64,000 nt of DNA from Limonium bicolor (Eukaryota > Streptophyta > Magnoliopsida > Caryophyllales > Plumbaginaceae): contig CM041777.1 in the NCBI GenBank assembly GCA_023374045.1, positions 462,735,827 to 462,799,826 of the forward strand. Reading direction: 5' to 3'. Every line of letters begins with the position of its first letter. Position 1 is the first letter of the stretch. Of the stretch, positions 51,876-61,929 are shown piece by piece. Position numbers and translations under genes: made by a program. Under the pieces are notes generated by a model. It was not told the origin of the DNA. It saw only the letters and a program-made list of their open reading frames with translations, and did no database searches.

Positions 51876-52030
51876 CGGGTCGTTTGGTTCTTGGAATGTT
51901 AATTCCTGGAATAGCATTCCTGGAATAGATTTCGAGAATAGAATGACATCGTTTGGTTGTTATGATAGAAATACCTGGAATTTGATGGTTTCTTTGTTTG
52001 GTTGCCAGAATAATGATAGGAATAGACTTG
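51876..52030. repeat. MITE-like repeat fragment at the copia break
   Basis: Begins GGGTCGTTTGGTTCTTGGAA, a wording typical of the ends of many plant MITEs. It then repeats TTCCTGGAATAG-like and TCGTTTGGTTG-like motifs. No matching inverted end was found downstream, so it is either truncated or wrongly typed. Confidence 0.4.
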
Positions 52031-52455
52031 GAATATATCAAGTTACTAAATAATTTGACAATTAACACGTTATTATTAGTTGTATGTTCAACTTTTAATT
52101 ATATAAATTAAATTGAGAATTTGTAAAAATATATTTGATAAATAATAATTGATAAATTTTACTTGTCATAATTATAAGAACCCAAAAAATAAGTCAATAA
52201 ACTATTTTAAAAATTTCTCTTAATTTCTATTGAAATTTTCTGGATAACATTAAATTGATATTATGAATATTAACTTGTAATTGGGCATGTAGAATGTAAA
52301 AGGAAACATTAAACATATTATATATTAGCATGTAATATGTATGATTAATATAAACTAGTTCGTTTACGAAGTGAACTGGATCTCAAAAGGTCATAAAAAA
52401 TTTACTAAGTATTCAAATGTAGTAAAACATTCTACACAAAAAATAATAAAAATAA
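52031..52455. other. AT-rich sequence, nothing recognised
   Basis: Very AT-rich, with no frame, repeat edge or RNA gene that can be supported. Confidence 0.5.
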
Positions 52456-52990
52456 GGGAAAATTGCATCGCCCACCCATGACGTTTGGCGAAATTACACA
52501 GCCCACCCACGAGGTTTCAAAATTACTTTGCCCACCCATGTGGTTTCCATAATTTTACATCCAGCAACTTTTCTAATATTTGATCAACTTAAAAGATGGT
52601 TAAATGATATCCAAATTTGATGAAACTTTACATGGACGATGCTAAGGTGTTATATTTATGTTCAATGCCAAATCCAAAGTTTTTTAAGGTCATATATGAC
52701 CTGTGCGACCCAATGAAACATGAGACACATTCATCAGGTCCCACATATCATATATGAGCTTAAAAAACGTTTGATTTCACATTTTACCAAAATATAACAC
52801 TTTAATATCGTCCATGTAAAGTTTCATCAAATTTGGATATCATTTAACCATCTTTTAAGTTGATCAAATATTTGAAAAGTTGCTGGATGTAAAATTGTGG
52901 AAACCACATGGGTGGGCAAAGTAATTTTTAAAACCTCGTGGGTGGGCTGTGTAATTTCGCCAAATGTCATGGGTGGGTGATGTAATTTCA
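52456..52990. mobile_element. Fold-back element with about 220-bp inverted arms
   Basis: The left arm (about 52456-52690) starts GGGAAAATTGCATCGCCCAC. The right arm (about 52770-52990) is its imperfect complement, ending GGGTGGGTGATGTAATTTC. Arms share segments such as CCCACCCATG, TTTGATCAACTTAAAAGATG and TTTACATGGACGAT. A short central region separates them. No transposase is present. Long inverted ends without coding capacity fit a Mutator-like or fold-back MITE. The duplication at its ends is unclear. Confidence 0.75.
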
Positions 52991-53178
52991 ATGTAAACTT
53001 TTGTAACTAAATCAAACTAAATAAATAAATAGCAAATTTATTCAAAACAAAAAGATAAAGTGTCACATAGAAATGATTTTGAAAGCGTAGCAAAATTTGA
53101 AGAATAACAAGTTTGAGAAAAAAGTGTAGGACAAAAATAGAAGATAAATAATTTGTTGCATTTTTATTGGTGGATATT
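52991..53178. other. AT-rich spacer before element D
   Basis: No gene or repeat recognised. The five bases before D's LTR are ATATT, which would be its target duplication if the right copy (outside the window) matches. Confidence 0.5.
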
Positions 53179-53230
53179 TGAAATACCCCAAACCCTGATA
53201 TATTGTTTAAATATTAAACTATGGTATGTA

Positions 53231-53722
53231 AAGGCTAAAAAGTGCCTTAGAAACATCAGTGAACAATTTAAACCATAGTAAATGCAATAAAGCACTAAGA
53301 TACAATTTGAGCAAAAACATGCTCTAAGCTATGAGTGAACTTGGTTAGGACCCAAAGAGCCTACCAAGACATAATAATATTCAGTTATGATTTAATGGGG
53401 CTAATTAAGTCCTTAGGAAACCTTGGTAGTCAGTTAAACCAAATAAAACACAAGAAAATACCTTAAAGTCAATAAGAGCAAAAATGTGCTCTAAGCTTGG
53501 GATAAATTTGTATAAGACTTAATGGTCATACCTATACCTTATAAATATGTTAATGAGCATATTAAATCAATTACCAAAGAAAACCAAGCTTGAAAAAAGT
53601 TAAAACACAAAAGTGCTTTAAGGAGTCTTAAAGCACGTTTTTTGAAAAATTGTCTTGTAAATGAGTTTTGAATGGCTAAATGTCCATCATTACTCTTTAA
53701 TTAACATGTGTACTATATAGTA
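53231..53722. repeat. String of short U3 hairpins (element D)
   Basis: Inverted repeats at 53231-53248 (AAGGC..GCCTT), 53309-53324 (GAGCA..TGCTC), 53340-53368 (CTTGGT..ACCAAG), 53613-53636 (GTGCTTTAAG..CTTAAAGCAC, one base pair off) and 53711-53722 (palindrome TACTATATAGTA). All recur in A-C. Confidence 0.65.
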
Positions 53723-54278
53723 TCACATTTGGAAGTCTATATCAACGGGAAATCAAAAATTTCACATCTATGTGCCTTGTTTTAGTGAATAGTTACTTTA
53801 ATAAGCTAGTTTGTAACATATGTTGTTATAAGTAATTAAATTGGTCAACAAAGACCAAACTACCCCTAAGTATTAAGGGGCCGGTTTTGTAAGGTGAGTC
53901 ATCACCATTTGCAAATCAATTTAAGAAGGGAAAAGCATAAGTAAAGTACTATTCTACTTTACTACTTAATATCTTCTAAAAGTAGAACTTATCTTCATTT
54001 CTCCCTTCCTCCTTCATTTCACACGCCTCTAAGCTCTCTTCTACCTCTCTTTCTTTTCTCACGGTGATGCTACAGCAACAGCACCAAATGCCATCTTCCA
54101 TTGCCAATATTTCCTAGCTCACTTAACCAAATCAAAAACAAAACCACCATTCTCTTTGTCTCATCAAGCTCTTCAATTCTATCCTTTCAAAATTCCAAGA
54201 ATCCATTTCGGTGCCAAGAGGAATCTCCATGGGAGGAGCTTGAGCTCACCTTTCACATATTATTGTTCTCCTTTGCTT

Positions 54279-54774
54279 CAAGGTAAGGAAACTCAAAGAA
54301 ATCCATGTTTCCTCCATGTTTATGATGTCCGAAAATTCACCTCACAATGGTGTTTTCACCTTGCTGTTTTAGCTTCATTTGAATCTTCCAAGGGCTAGGA
54401 GGAGTCCTCTCTTGATACTTATTCAAGTTCTCTTCCAATTCCAAGGTAAAACCATTACCTTAATGTGTTAAAACAATATGTGTAACTAGGGTTTATAATG
54501 AGATGAAGCATAATGCTTGAATACTCATTCTATTATTTGTACATTGTATAGAAGTTGACAAACAACTACACCCTACCGGTTTTTACAAGGAAACAAGAAA
54601 GAAGTTTGTGAGGAAAAAGAGGTAAACAAGCTATCTCAATGTAGTTTAAGTGCCTTAGGAAAATGAGCTTGATTTGCTTAATAAATACCTAAGGAGCCAA
54701 TGGTGAAGACCTAGTAAAATGTTCTTAAGGAGATTATAAAGGGAATATGTGTTGTTGTATGTAATTGCAGGTCA
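54279..54774 (+). other. Candidate intron inside the LTR leader (element D)
   Basis: A donor-like CAAG/GTAAGGAA at 54283 is followed by an acceptor-like TTGTATGTAATTGCAG/GTCAA ending at 54770. Both are preserved in A, B, C and the solo LTR. A further conserved acceptor-like TTTCTCTTCTTTTCC..TTTCAG ends at 57412, and a second donor-like AAG/GTAAAA lies near 54446. Splicing is inferred only. Confidence 0.45.
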
Positions 54775-55603
54775 AAGGCAATATTTATGTGGGAAATTCA
54801 GTGTTTAAAGTTATGTTATTTAAGGCCTAAGAGCATGTTATTTAAGGGCCTAAGTGCCAAGCAATTTAAGTTTATGCACTATATTGTGATGTAGTGTAAT
54901 TTGGTGGTTATGTGTGTGAGAATACTATTGATGGATTTAGGTGTGTCTTGAATGTTTTAATTGTGAAACCATGAGTTTTGGAATGATGATGTGCTAAGAG
55001 AACCTATGGCAAAAATTGTATAAGTAAGGAGTTGTAAGTGCTTAAATGAACTTTGGTGAACTAGGATATGTTAGGAAAGGATAAATGTTTTACTAAGGAA
55101 GAAAACATGTTTTTAAGGTGTTCTAAAGTGCTACAAGGACTTTGGTATTGTCTTGGAAGTTCTAGGAATTCAATGAGTGTTTTAGGATGTAATAAAGTCT
55201 TGGAGAAGTTGTTTAAGGTTTAGGTAATGTTGATGAATAAGGAGGGAATGATGTTTAGGTAAGGGTTTGAGTAAGGAATTTAAGAAGTTGTGAAAAGGAG
55301 ATTTAGTTAGTAAGAAAAGAAGTTGAGAGATGATGTTAGGTGTAGAGGAAACACCTTGGTGTAGTGGTCATTATTGGTGAACTACCACTTAGAAATCTTA
55401 AGGAGAAAACATCCCAAGTGCTAGGAATTTATAAGAAATTTGTGAATGATAAGATGGTTTTGGTGAGTGATTTAAAGAGTTTAGCACATGGCTAAAGGTG
55501 TGTTTGATGTGCCAAATGATGTTAGGAAACATTATGAGGCTTTAGGAGAAGTTTGGTGAAATTGGTTAAGTGCTTAAAGGCTTAGAAAATGAGTGTTTTG
55601 CCT

Positions 55604-55863
55604 TGTCCGAACATCCGTCCGGACATGGACGTTCGGACAGGCCTGTTGCGTAAAAATTTTCAGAGTCTCGACTTGTGTCCGACCTTGGGAAGTCCGGACA
55701 CAAGTTCGGACGTACCTGCTTCTTCATTTAATTTTCCTCGACCCATGTCCGAACTTCCGAAGTCCGGACACAAGTTGGACAGGCGTCTGTATTCAGTTTT
55801 GGTCTCGACTTGTGTCCGAACTTGGGAAGTCCGGACACAAGTTTGGACAGGCCACTGTATGGA
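55604..55863. repeat. Variable hairpin cassette, type 3 (element D)
   Basis: Four units of about 65-70 bp, e.g. CTTGGGAAGTCCGGACACAAG, ending at a conserved GGACCAAAAAC. The translated frames here (55589-55901) come from the repeat, not from a gene. Confidence 0.85.
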
Positions 55864-57772
55864 CCAAAAACTTTTGTTTTAAGGTGGGAAAAGTTGCCTA
55901 AAAATGGTGATTACTAAGTAATGATGTTATAAGAATGTTAAGGACATGTTAAGTGAGTTATAATGACAATTTAGTGGGGGAAGGTTGTATTAAAATGTAA
56001 AAGTAAAACTGTTAAAAAGTGAAGTTATGTAACTAAGTTAACGGGGAAAAGTTATAAGCATTAGACTTTAAACAATCATGTTACCCCGATGTTAATAAAA
56101 ATACATGTAATGTTGTCAGTTGTTCGAGAATTGCTCGAGGAACATAAGTGGACATGGTAAAGTGGACTCCGGTGACAGGTATGGTTTCTTGCAACCTGTG
56201 TCCTACCGGATTACACCGGCTTGTATGCCAATGTGTTTTTCTGTATGTTTGCCACGTTGTAAGATAAAACATGTAATGAGTTTACAGTAATTCATTTATG
56301 TGGCGTGTTCAACTCCGATACCATTTAACCTCGGAAGTGTTAACCTCAGTTAACTGAGTCTAGGATCACATGAGAGTTCGGTATTCGGATTAAACGACCC
56401 GAACCATGGGACGTTCTAACCACGGCTATGCGTGTGTTAATTGTGTGATATGTGTATGTGAATGTAGGGATCTCCCTTGTGTGTTTAACCCAGTTGTAAT
56501 ACTGTATGGTGTGTAGATGTGATAGACTCCATAGTGTGGTTCTAACTAATATCTTAAAGTAAGTATGTACTAACAGTGGTGAGGAATCCGGTTTGGCCGG
56601 TCGCGCGTTGTTTGGGAGAGGGTATCCTTCTTAGCCTTACCCTTCTCTTTGTTATGGTTGTTTCCCTCACGGGTTATGATCTCCCATTAGCTTATTCCAA
56701 AGCTTAGCTATTCTGACTTATGATCGGTTTAGGGGGAACATGTGTTTGTGTGGTGTGTTCGGGCCACCAAACCCGAACCATCTTAACTTAAGTTACTCGT
56801 CCGACTATTAGGACGGTAATGAGTGTTGTTGTTGTTGTGTAACGAGCTTACCATAAGGGTGACACCATTCTCTAGGCTCACCAGTGAATTAACTATGTTT
56901 GGTTCGGTTCCTAAGAGGACCGTTCCCATTATGTTATGTGATGTTGTTGTAATGCAGTTCCTATTGCGATGTTATTATGTGCACGTCGAAACGTGAAAAG
57001 TGTTGTTATGTTTTGTTATGAGAGGAATGATATATGTTGTAAGATATGGAGTGTGTGGATCATGGAAATGAATCCCAGTTTGTGATAAGAGGCGTTTAAG
57101 GATAACCCGATTTAAGGGTAAGTGTCGTCTATTAAGGAAGTAGCTCCATTAGAGGAGGAACACTCTAGGGATAATGAATACCATGAGTGACTTATCAAGT
57201 AAGGATGTATTATCCGTTTGTTGAGCCCATTGAGGCGAAATGTTATGTGTTGTGCGTTTACAGTTGCATGCATGATTTAAATATAATCAATCGCATGCTA
57301 AGACGACAATTAGTTGTGCGTGGCCCGGTAGCATGTGGGCTGCGGGATTACCATACCAGCAAAGGTGCTGAGCCCCTTGGGGGCCACCCTTTCTCTTCTT
57401 TTCCTATTTCAGGTACAAAGAGCAGGAAGCCGTTCGAGAGTAGGACGGGGTAGTCATTGTACATGGGTAATCTTTTAAGTTGTATATGTACAGTAGGTGT
57501 AGTAAGACCGAAATTGTTATCGGCATCAGTTTTGAATACTCGGTACAGTTGAAAGGTGTATGTTGTTTCTATTGTTAATGGAAGGGTCAGTAATGTGTAG
57601 TCGCTCGGGAATCTAGTCCATCAGACCGGTACAATGTATATGTAATAGCCTTGTTAGCCACGTGGGTGGTTAACGGCGTGTAACACCAACGAGTTAAGTA
57701 ATGTGATGAAGTATGTTTTCCGCTGCAGTTTGTTGTTAAGTGTGTTAATGTTGGATGGGGTGTTACAAAAAG

Positions 57773-57799
57773 TGGTATCAGAGCGAAGTATCGCTCTGA
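57773..57799 (+). promoter_or_regulatory. Primer-binding site and hairpin of element D
   Basis: TGGTATCAGAGC at 57773-57784 matches the tRNA-iMet 3' end, five bases after the LTR. The hairpin at 57778-57799 has stem TCAGAGCGA / TCGCTCTGA and loop AGTA. Confidence 0.92.
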
Positions 57800-58666
57800 T
57801 GACTGAATTACCGAGCTTAGGAAGTACCGAGTTAGGATATTAGTACTTTGGGTTAAGGGTTGAGTGATAGCGTGAGAGATACGCTAGTTAGGAATTACCA
57901 GCATGTACTGGAAACCTACAATATCCTTCCCGCCCTCCACAATCCCTGTTTTATAACTTGAGAAAGAACGCCAGAGAGATGGAAGTCCTCTCTTACTCAG
58001 GAATACCCGATCTGGCTGTTATTAAACACCTCTAAGGGTACGGAGAACCTGTCATACGGTAGATCCCGAAAACTGGGAATCCCGGAGACGGTTTCCATCT
58101 GAACAATGTTCACCGCATTTAATAGCAAGGAATGAAGAATCTTGTGTATAAGAGAATAGAATTTCCGGCAACCTGGGTCGACATGCCGAGCAGTCGAGGA
58201 TGACCAGCTTGCAACGCACCGACCGTGCAACAGGTAAGAAGTGGATTAATACAACTCGAGACGAGTGTCTACGGGACCACAGTTGATAAATAATACACCA
58301 ACGGTATACCAACCGACAAAGGAACTACAACGTAGTGCCCAAACAAGAGACAAGTCTCAGTAACCATGACAAATACGTGGAACGGGCTACGAAGACGAAA
58401 CAATACAAAAGAAAAGGGGGTCTCCCAGAATGGGAAACACCCTAGTTGATGATTATCATATGAATGCAGTGAGGAGTTACCTAGAGGAGTTATTATCAAG
58501 ACTGTAAGATCAAGTGAGGGCCAACAAGGCCACTGATGACAGTGCGGGTAAGAACAATACCGCAACCGGTGTGTGTGATTAACCGATAGCCAGTTAGCAT
58601 GGCGCACTTGCCATGACAAGTGCTGCTATAACAGGGCTGTTCGGGGAAGTTTTAACAAATACAAAG
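57800..58666 (+). mobile_element. Element D internal region, truncated by element E
   Basis: The first 0.87 kb of D's internal region, colinear with the primer-site end of A-C. It includes the hairpin GCACTTG / CAAGTGC at 58604-58623. No coding frame is credible; the three frames at 57997-58619 are antisense. Homology stops at E's LTR start at 58667. Confidence 0.8.
58604..58623. repeat. GCACTTG hairpin (element D)
   Basis: Stem GCACTTG / CAAGTGC with loop CCATGA, the counterpart of the A and B hairpins. Confidence 0.7.
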
Positions 58667-61600
58667 TGAAATACCCCAAATAATTAAAGCATGGATTAAA
58701 TATTTAATCATATTAATTAAGGCCTAAACATGCCTTAAAAGTCAACTGAGAACAACAGTGGTCAACATAAAACAAGATGTTGCACCCTTTGACTGTTAAG
58801 GGTAAATAAATACCCAAATAAACTTCTTAGGACCTAAAAATTTGTCCTAAGCATATTAACATACTACTAAACTATTATAACCGTTGGACAACACTCCAAC
58901 ACAAAGAAAAAGCATTTACATGCTTCAAGGTCAAAAAGGGCAAAAAGGTGCTCTAGGAAAACCTTAAAAATCAAAGGACCTCTAAATGATATAAAATTGA
59001 ATTACATGATCAAATATCATGTAGGGAACACAACAAAACCGTTGTCAAAGAAAACCAAGCCCAGAAACACCTTGCGACACAAAATGTGCACTAAAACTCC
59101 TTAAAGCACGTTTTTATGTAATCGCCTTCTAAATTGGTCTTAAATGGGCTAAAAGGTTATAAATACCTTTAAATGTAATAAAATACCATATTATATGATA
59201 TTAGGAATTTAATTCCAGAAATTTACAGATTTTTACAAATTTAATATTAAATATTAATAAAACCCTAAAGTGGGGCCCACATGAGTCAATATTGACCAAG
59301 CATGGTCAATGGTCAATTAATTGACCCATTTGGACCAAGGAGGCCGGCTGCAATAAGTGAGGAGACATCATACAATGATTTTGGAGACAAATCATTACCT
59401 AATGTTCAATTTGCAATAGTAACTTTACTTTTTTCAAATTAATCAAGCTTTCCCACCTTCTCCTTCCTCCTTGTCCGATCCCAGCCTCTCCAACCGAGCT
59501 CTCCTCCTTCCTAACAGCTCTCAAGCTTTGTTCTTGAGCATGGAAGGCAGATCTAACTCCTAAGCTCTTAATGTAAGTGTTTTAATGTCATTTTTAGCTC
59601 TTTTTCTTCATCTCTTCACTACCAACACCTAGATTTCGTGGCTCATCAATTCCTATGGCTTATTCTCAGTGTTCTAAGGTTAGAACAAGAGCTAAACTCG
59701 GTTGAGACCAGTAGAGGGACCAAGGTTGTCCAAATCTACATTTTAAGGTAAAAATGTGCTTTAAGCTCATAACTTTTGATTCCCTTCAAGTTCGGCTGTG
59801 AAACTTTGGTCATAGCCTCATCTTCTTCTCCTTTTCATGTGGAATCTGTTGGTTAGCCATTTGGAGCAAGGATGGCCGAGATCCAAAGGAAATACCCTCT
59901 TTTAAGGCATTTTCCAAGGTAAAACCTAACAACAAGGTAGCATTTCGAGATCTAACTATTTCCTATGTCAATATGGTGGATCTAACACCTTGTGGTGTGT
60001 TTGGTTCAGGTCGAAACCACTTAGAACTTCCCTTGCATTTTTAAGGTGATTTTTGCCTTAAATCTTACATTAAATTACTTCTTATGGTTAGATCTTGCTT
60101 GGAGACTAACTAGGCCTTGTTCTCTGTTTGAAAACATGTAAAACAAGCTGTGGTGAATTTCTCCTTAAGGTGGCGAACCCAAACAAGGCTTTACCTAAGC
60201 TAAATCAAGGTATAAATCACTTCAAACCTTAACTTGATACATTAACACAAGTTTAAGTGTGTGTATATCAATTGCCGCGAGTGAAGGAGAAAAACAAGGT
60301 CTTGTTTGTCCTTAAAATGTTTAAGGAATGGTTTAATAAATTTTATAACTAATTAAACAAGCATAATTGTCAAATTTAAGACATTATGTGGAAGTTTGGT
60401 AATTAAATGGAAATGTGTGGTGAGGCCGAAATTTATAAGTGTTTTTGGGACATTTATGTGTAATTTATTTTGCAAGCCAATGTTTGTAATAAGGCCATGT
60501 ATTTTAGGCCATTTTATTTATGCATTTACAAGCTTTTAATTAAGTTTAAGTAGTATAAATGCATTACCGAAAATAAATGGGGTATTAGGTGTAATTAAAT
60601 TAAATTTGGGGGCTTTAGAATAATAAGGCCGAAAATTAGAGGTAAAAAGGAGTTAAAATAAAGTTTATAAGATTTTATTAAGTTTTGGGGTTAAATGGTG
60701 ATTTCTAGAAAGTTTGGGTGCAAACCGTAATTATAAGGAATTGGTGGTCAAGGAAATATTAAGGTGGTCAACCTTGACCATATGATAGGTTTTGACCAAA
60801 TTAGATAAGTTAAATAACTTATTTATGGTGTTATAATAAGATAAGTATCTTAAGGTAATATTTTTATAACATATGTGGTAAATATGTTATTACCGAAAAT
60901 AAAGGGTGTACAATGGTATTTTAAACACCCATGGGCTATTAGGAATTTTTAGGAATTTATTTGGTGGATTTTGGAATTTAAAACGAACTATATATGTATA
61001 ATATATTGTTATAATGTCATTATGACACTTCGGAGAAAAATAGATGGTGGAATGGTAAATATTGAAAGTATATGGGTTAATAAGGATATTCATAACCCTT
61101 TGGTGGAATTTGGTGATTTTTAGAATTATTAAGGGAATTTAATAAGTTATGTGTATAAAATATAGTTTTAATGATATGGTGAACTATATGTTATAAATAG
61201 GGCCAAATGGCCACTATAGAATAGCACAAGGGCTGTTTGGAATTTACAAAAAATAACCATAGGTTATACTCTTTTATAAGTTAGAAATGTTATATTAAAT
61301 GGTATATATAACATGGTAAAAAGAAAGGGGTGATTTTGTAAATAAAGGAAACTATGGTTTATAGAAAGAATAAGATTTTCTTATGGTGCCTAAGAGGCAA
61401 TATGAAATAGTTTTGTATAAAAACTATAGGTTATAAGTTAAAGGAAATAAAAATATCATATCAAATGGTATTAGTATTTTGGTATAACATTACATGATGT
61501 TATGTGGTCAAAAGGGAATTTAAATAAATTCAAGGGCTATACCGAATTAATAAGAGTTGGAAAATGAATTTTAGACTACGGTCTACTATGTTATAAATGT

Positions 61601-61677
61601 TATGACAATTAAATGGTATTAAGGTGGTTCAGATGGAATTAATATAAGGAAGGGTACTCACATAAAATAGTGTGACA
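58667..61677 (+). mobile_element. 5' LTR of element E (related, distinct family)
   Basis: Starts TGAAATACCCCAAA, the same 14 bases as the A-D LTRs, and shares U3 blocks such as AAAGAAAACCAAGC and ACTCCTTAAAGCACG. Otherwise it is strongly diverged and shorter (about 3 kb). The end at TGTGACA (61677) is the best TG..CA fit but leaves 24 bases to the primer site, so the edge is uncertain. No hairpin cassette like those of A-D is seen. The region is very AT-rich with no genes. Confidence 0.75.
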
Positions 61678-61701
61678 AACTATAAATAAATGGGATTTAA
61701 G

Positions 61702-61728
61702 TGGTATCAGAGCGGAGTACCGCTCTGA
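61702..61728 (+). promoter_or_regulatory. Primer-binding site and hairpin of element E
   Basis: TGGTATCAGAGC at 61702-61713. The hairpin at 61707-61728 has stem TCAGAGCGG / CCGCTCTGA and loop AGTA. The last stem pair is G-C where A-D have A-T, a compensatory change. Confidence 0.92.
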
Positions 61729-61929
61729 TGACGAGAAAGTAGGTTAAGACAGTGGGCTTAGGACTTGGGAAATATTGGGAAACATTTAGGAGGTACGAGA
61801 CGATTCGTCTCAAAAGATATTGTGTCTAGGAACGCAAAATGCGTGACAGGATAGCCTTTAAGGCAACTTAATATCTATTGGTTGTGTACGATAATTTACC
61901 GAGTATTTATGTGACATACTGTACTACAG

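Larger units (their letters stand above)
53179..57767 (+). mobile_element. 5' LTR of element D
   Basis: A 4589-bp LTR on the plus strand from TGAAATACCCC to GTGTTACA, followed by a 5-base spacer and the primer site. It is the same family as A-C in the opposite orientation, more diverged from them than A is from B. It carries a type 3-like cassette at 55604-55863, the U3 hairpin string (53231-53722) and the conserved splice-like signals. Confidence 0.92.

Noticed and set aside
54101..54398. Possible small host gene with a 5' exon and donor site
   Set aside because: The same exon-like block is part of the LTR in all family members, so it is treated as an LTR leader rather than a separate gene.
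57997..58619. Three overlapping minus-strand frames in element D
   Set aside because: They lie antisense to the leader just after the primer site and their frames are disrupted in A-C.
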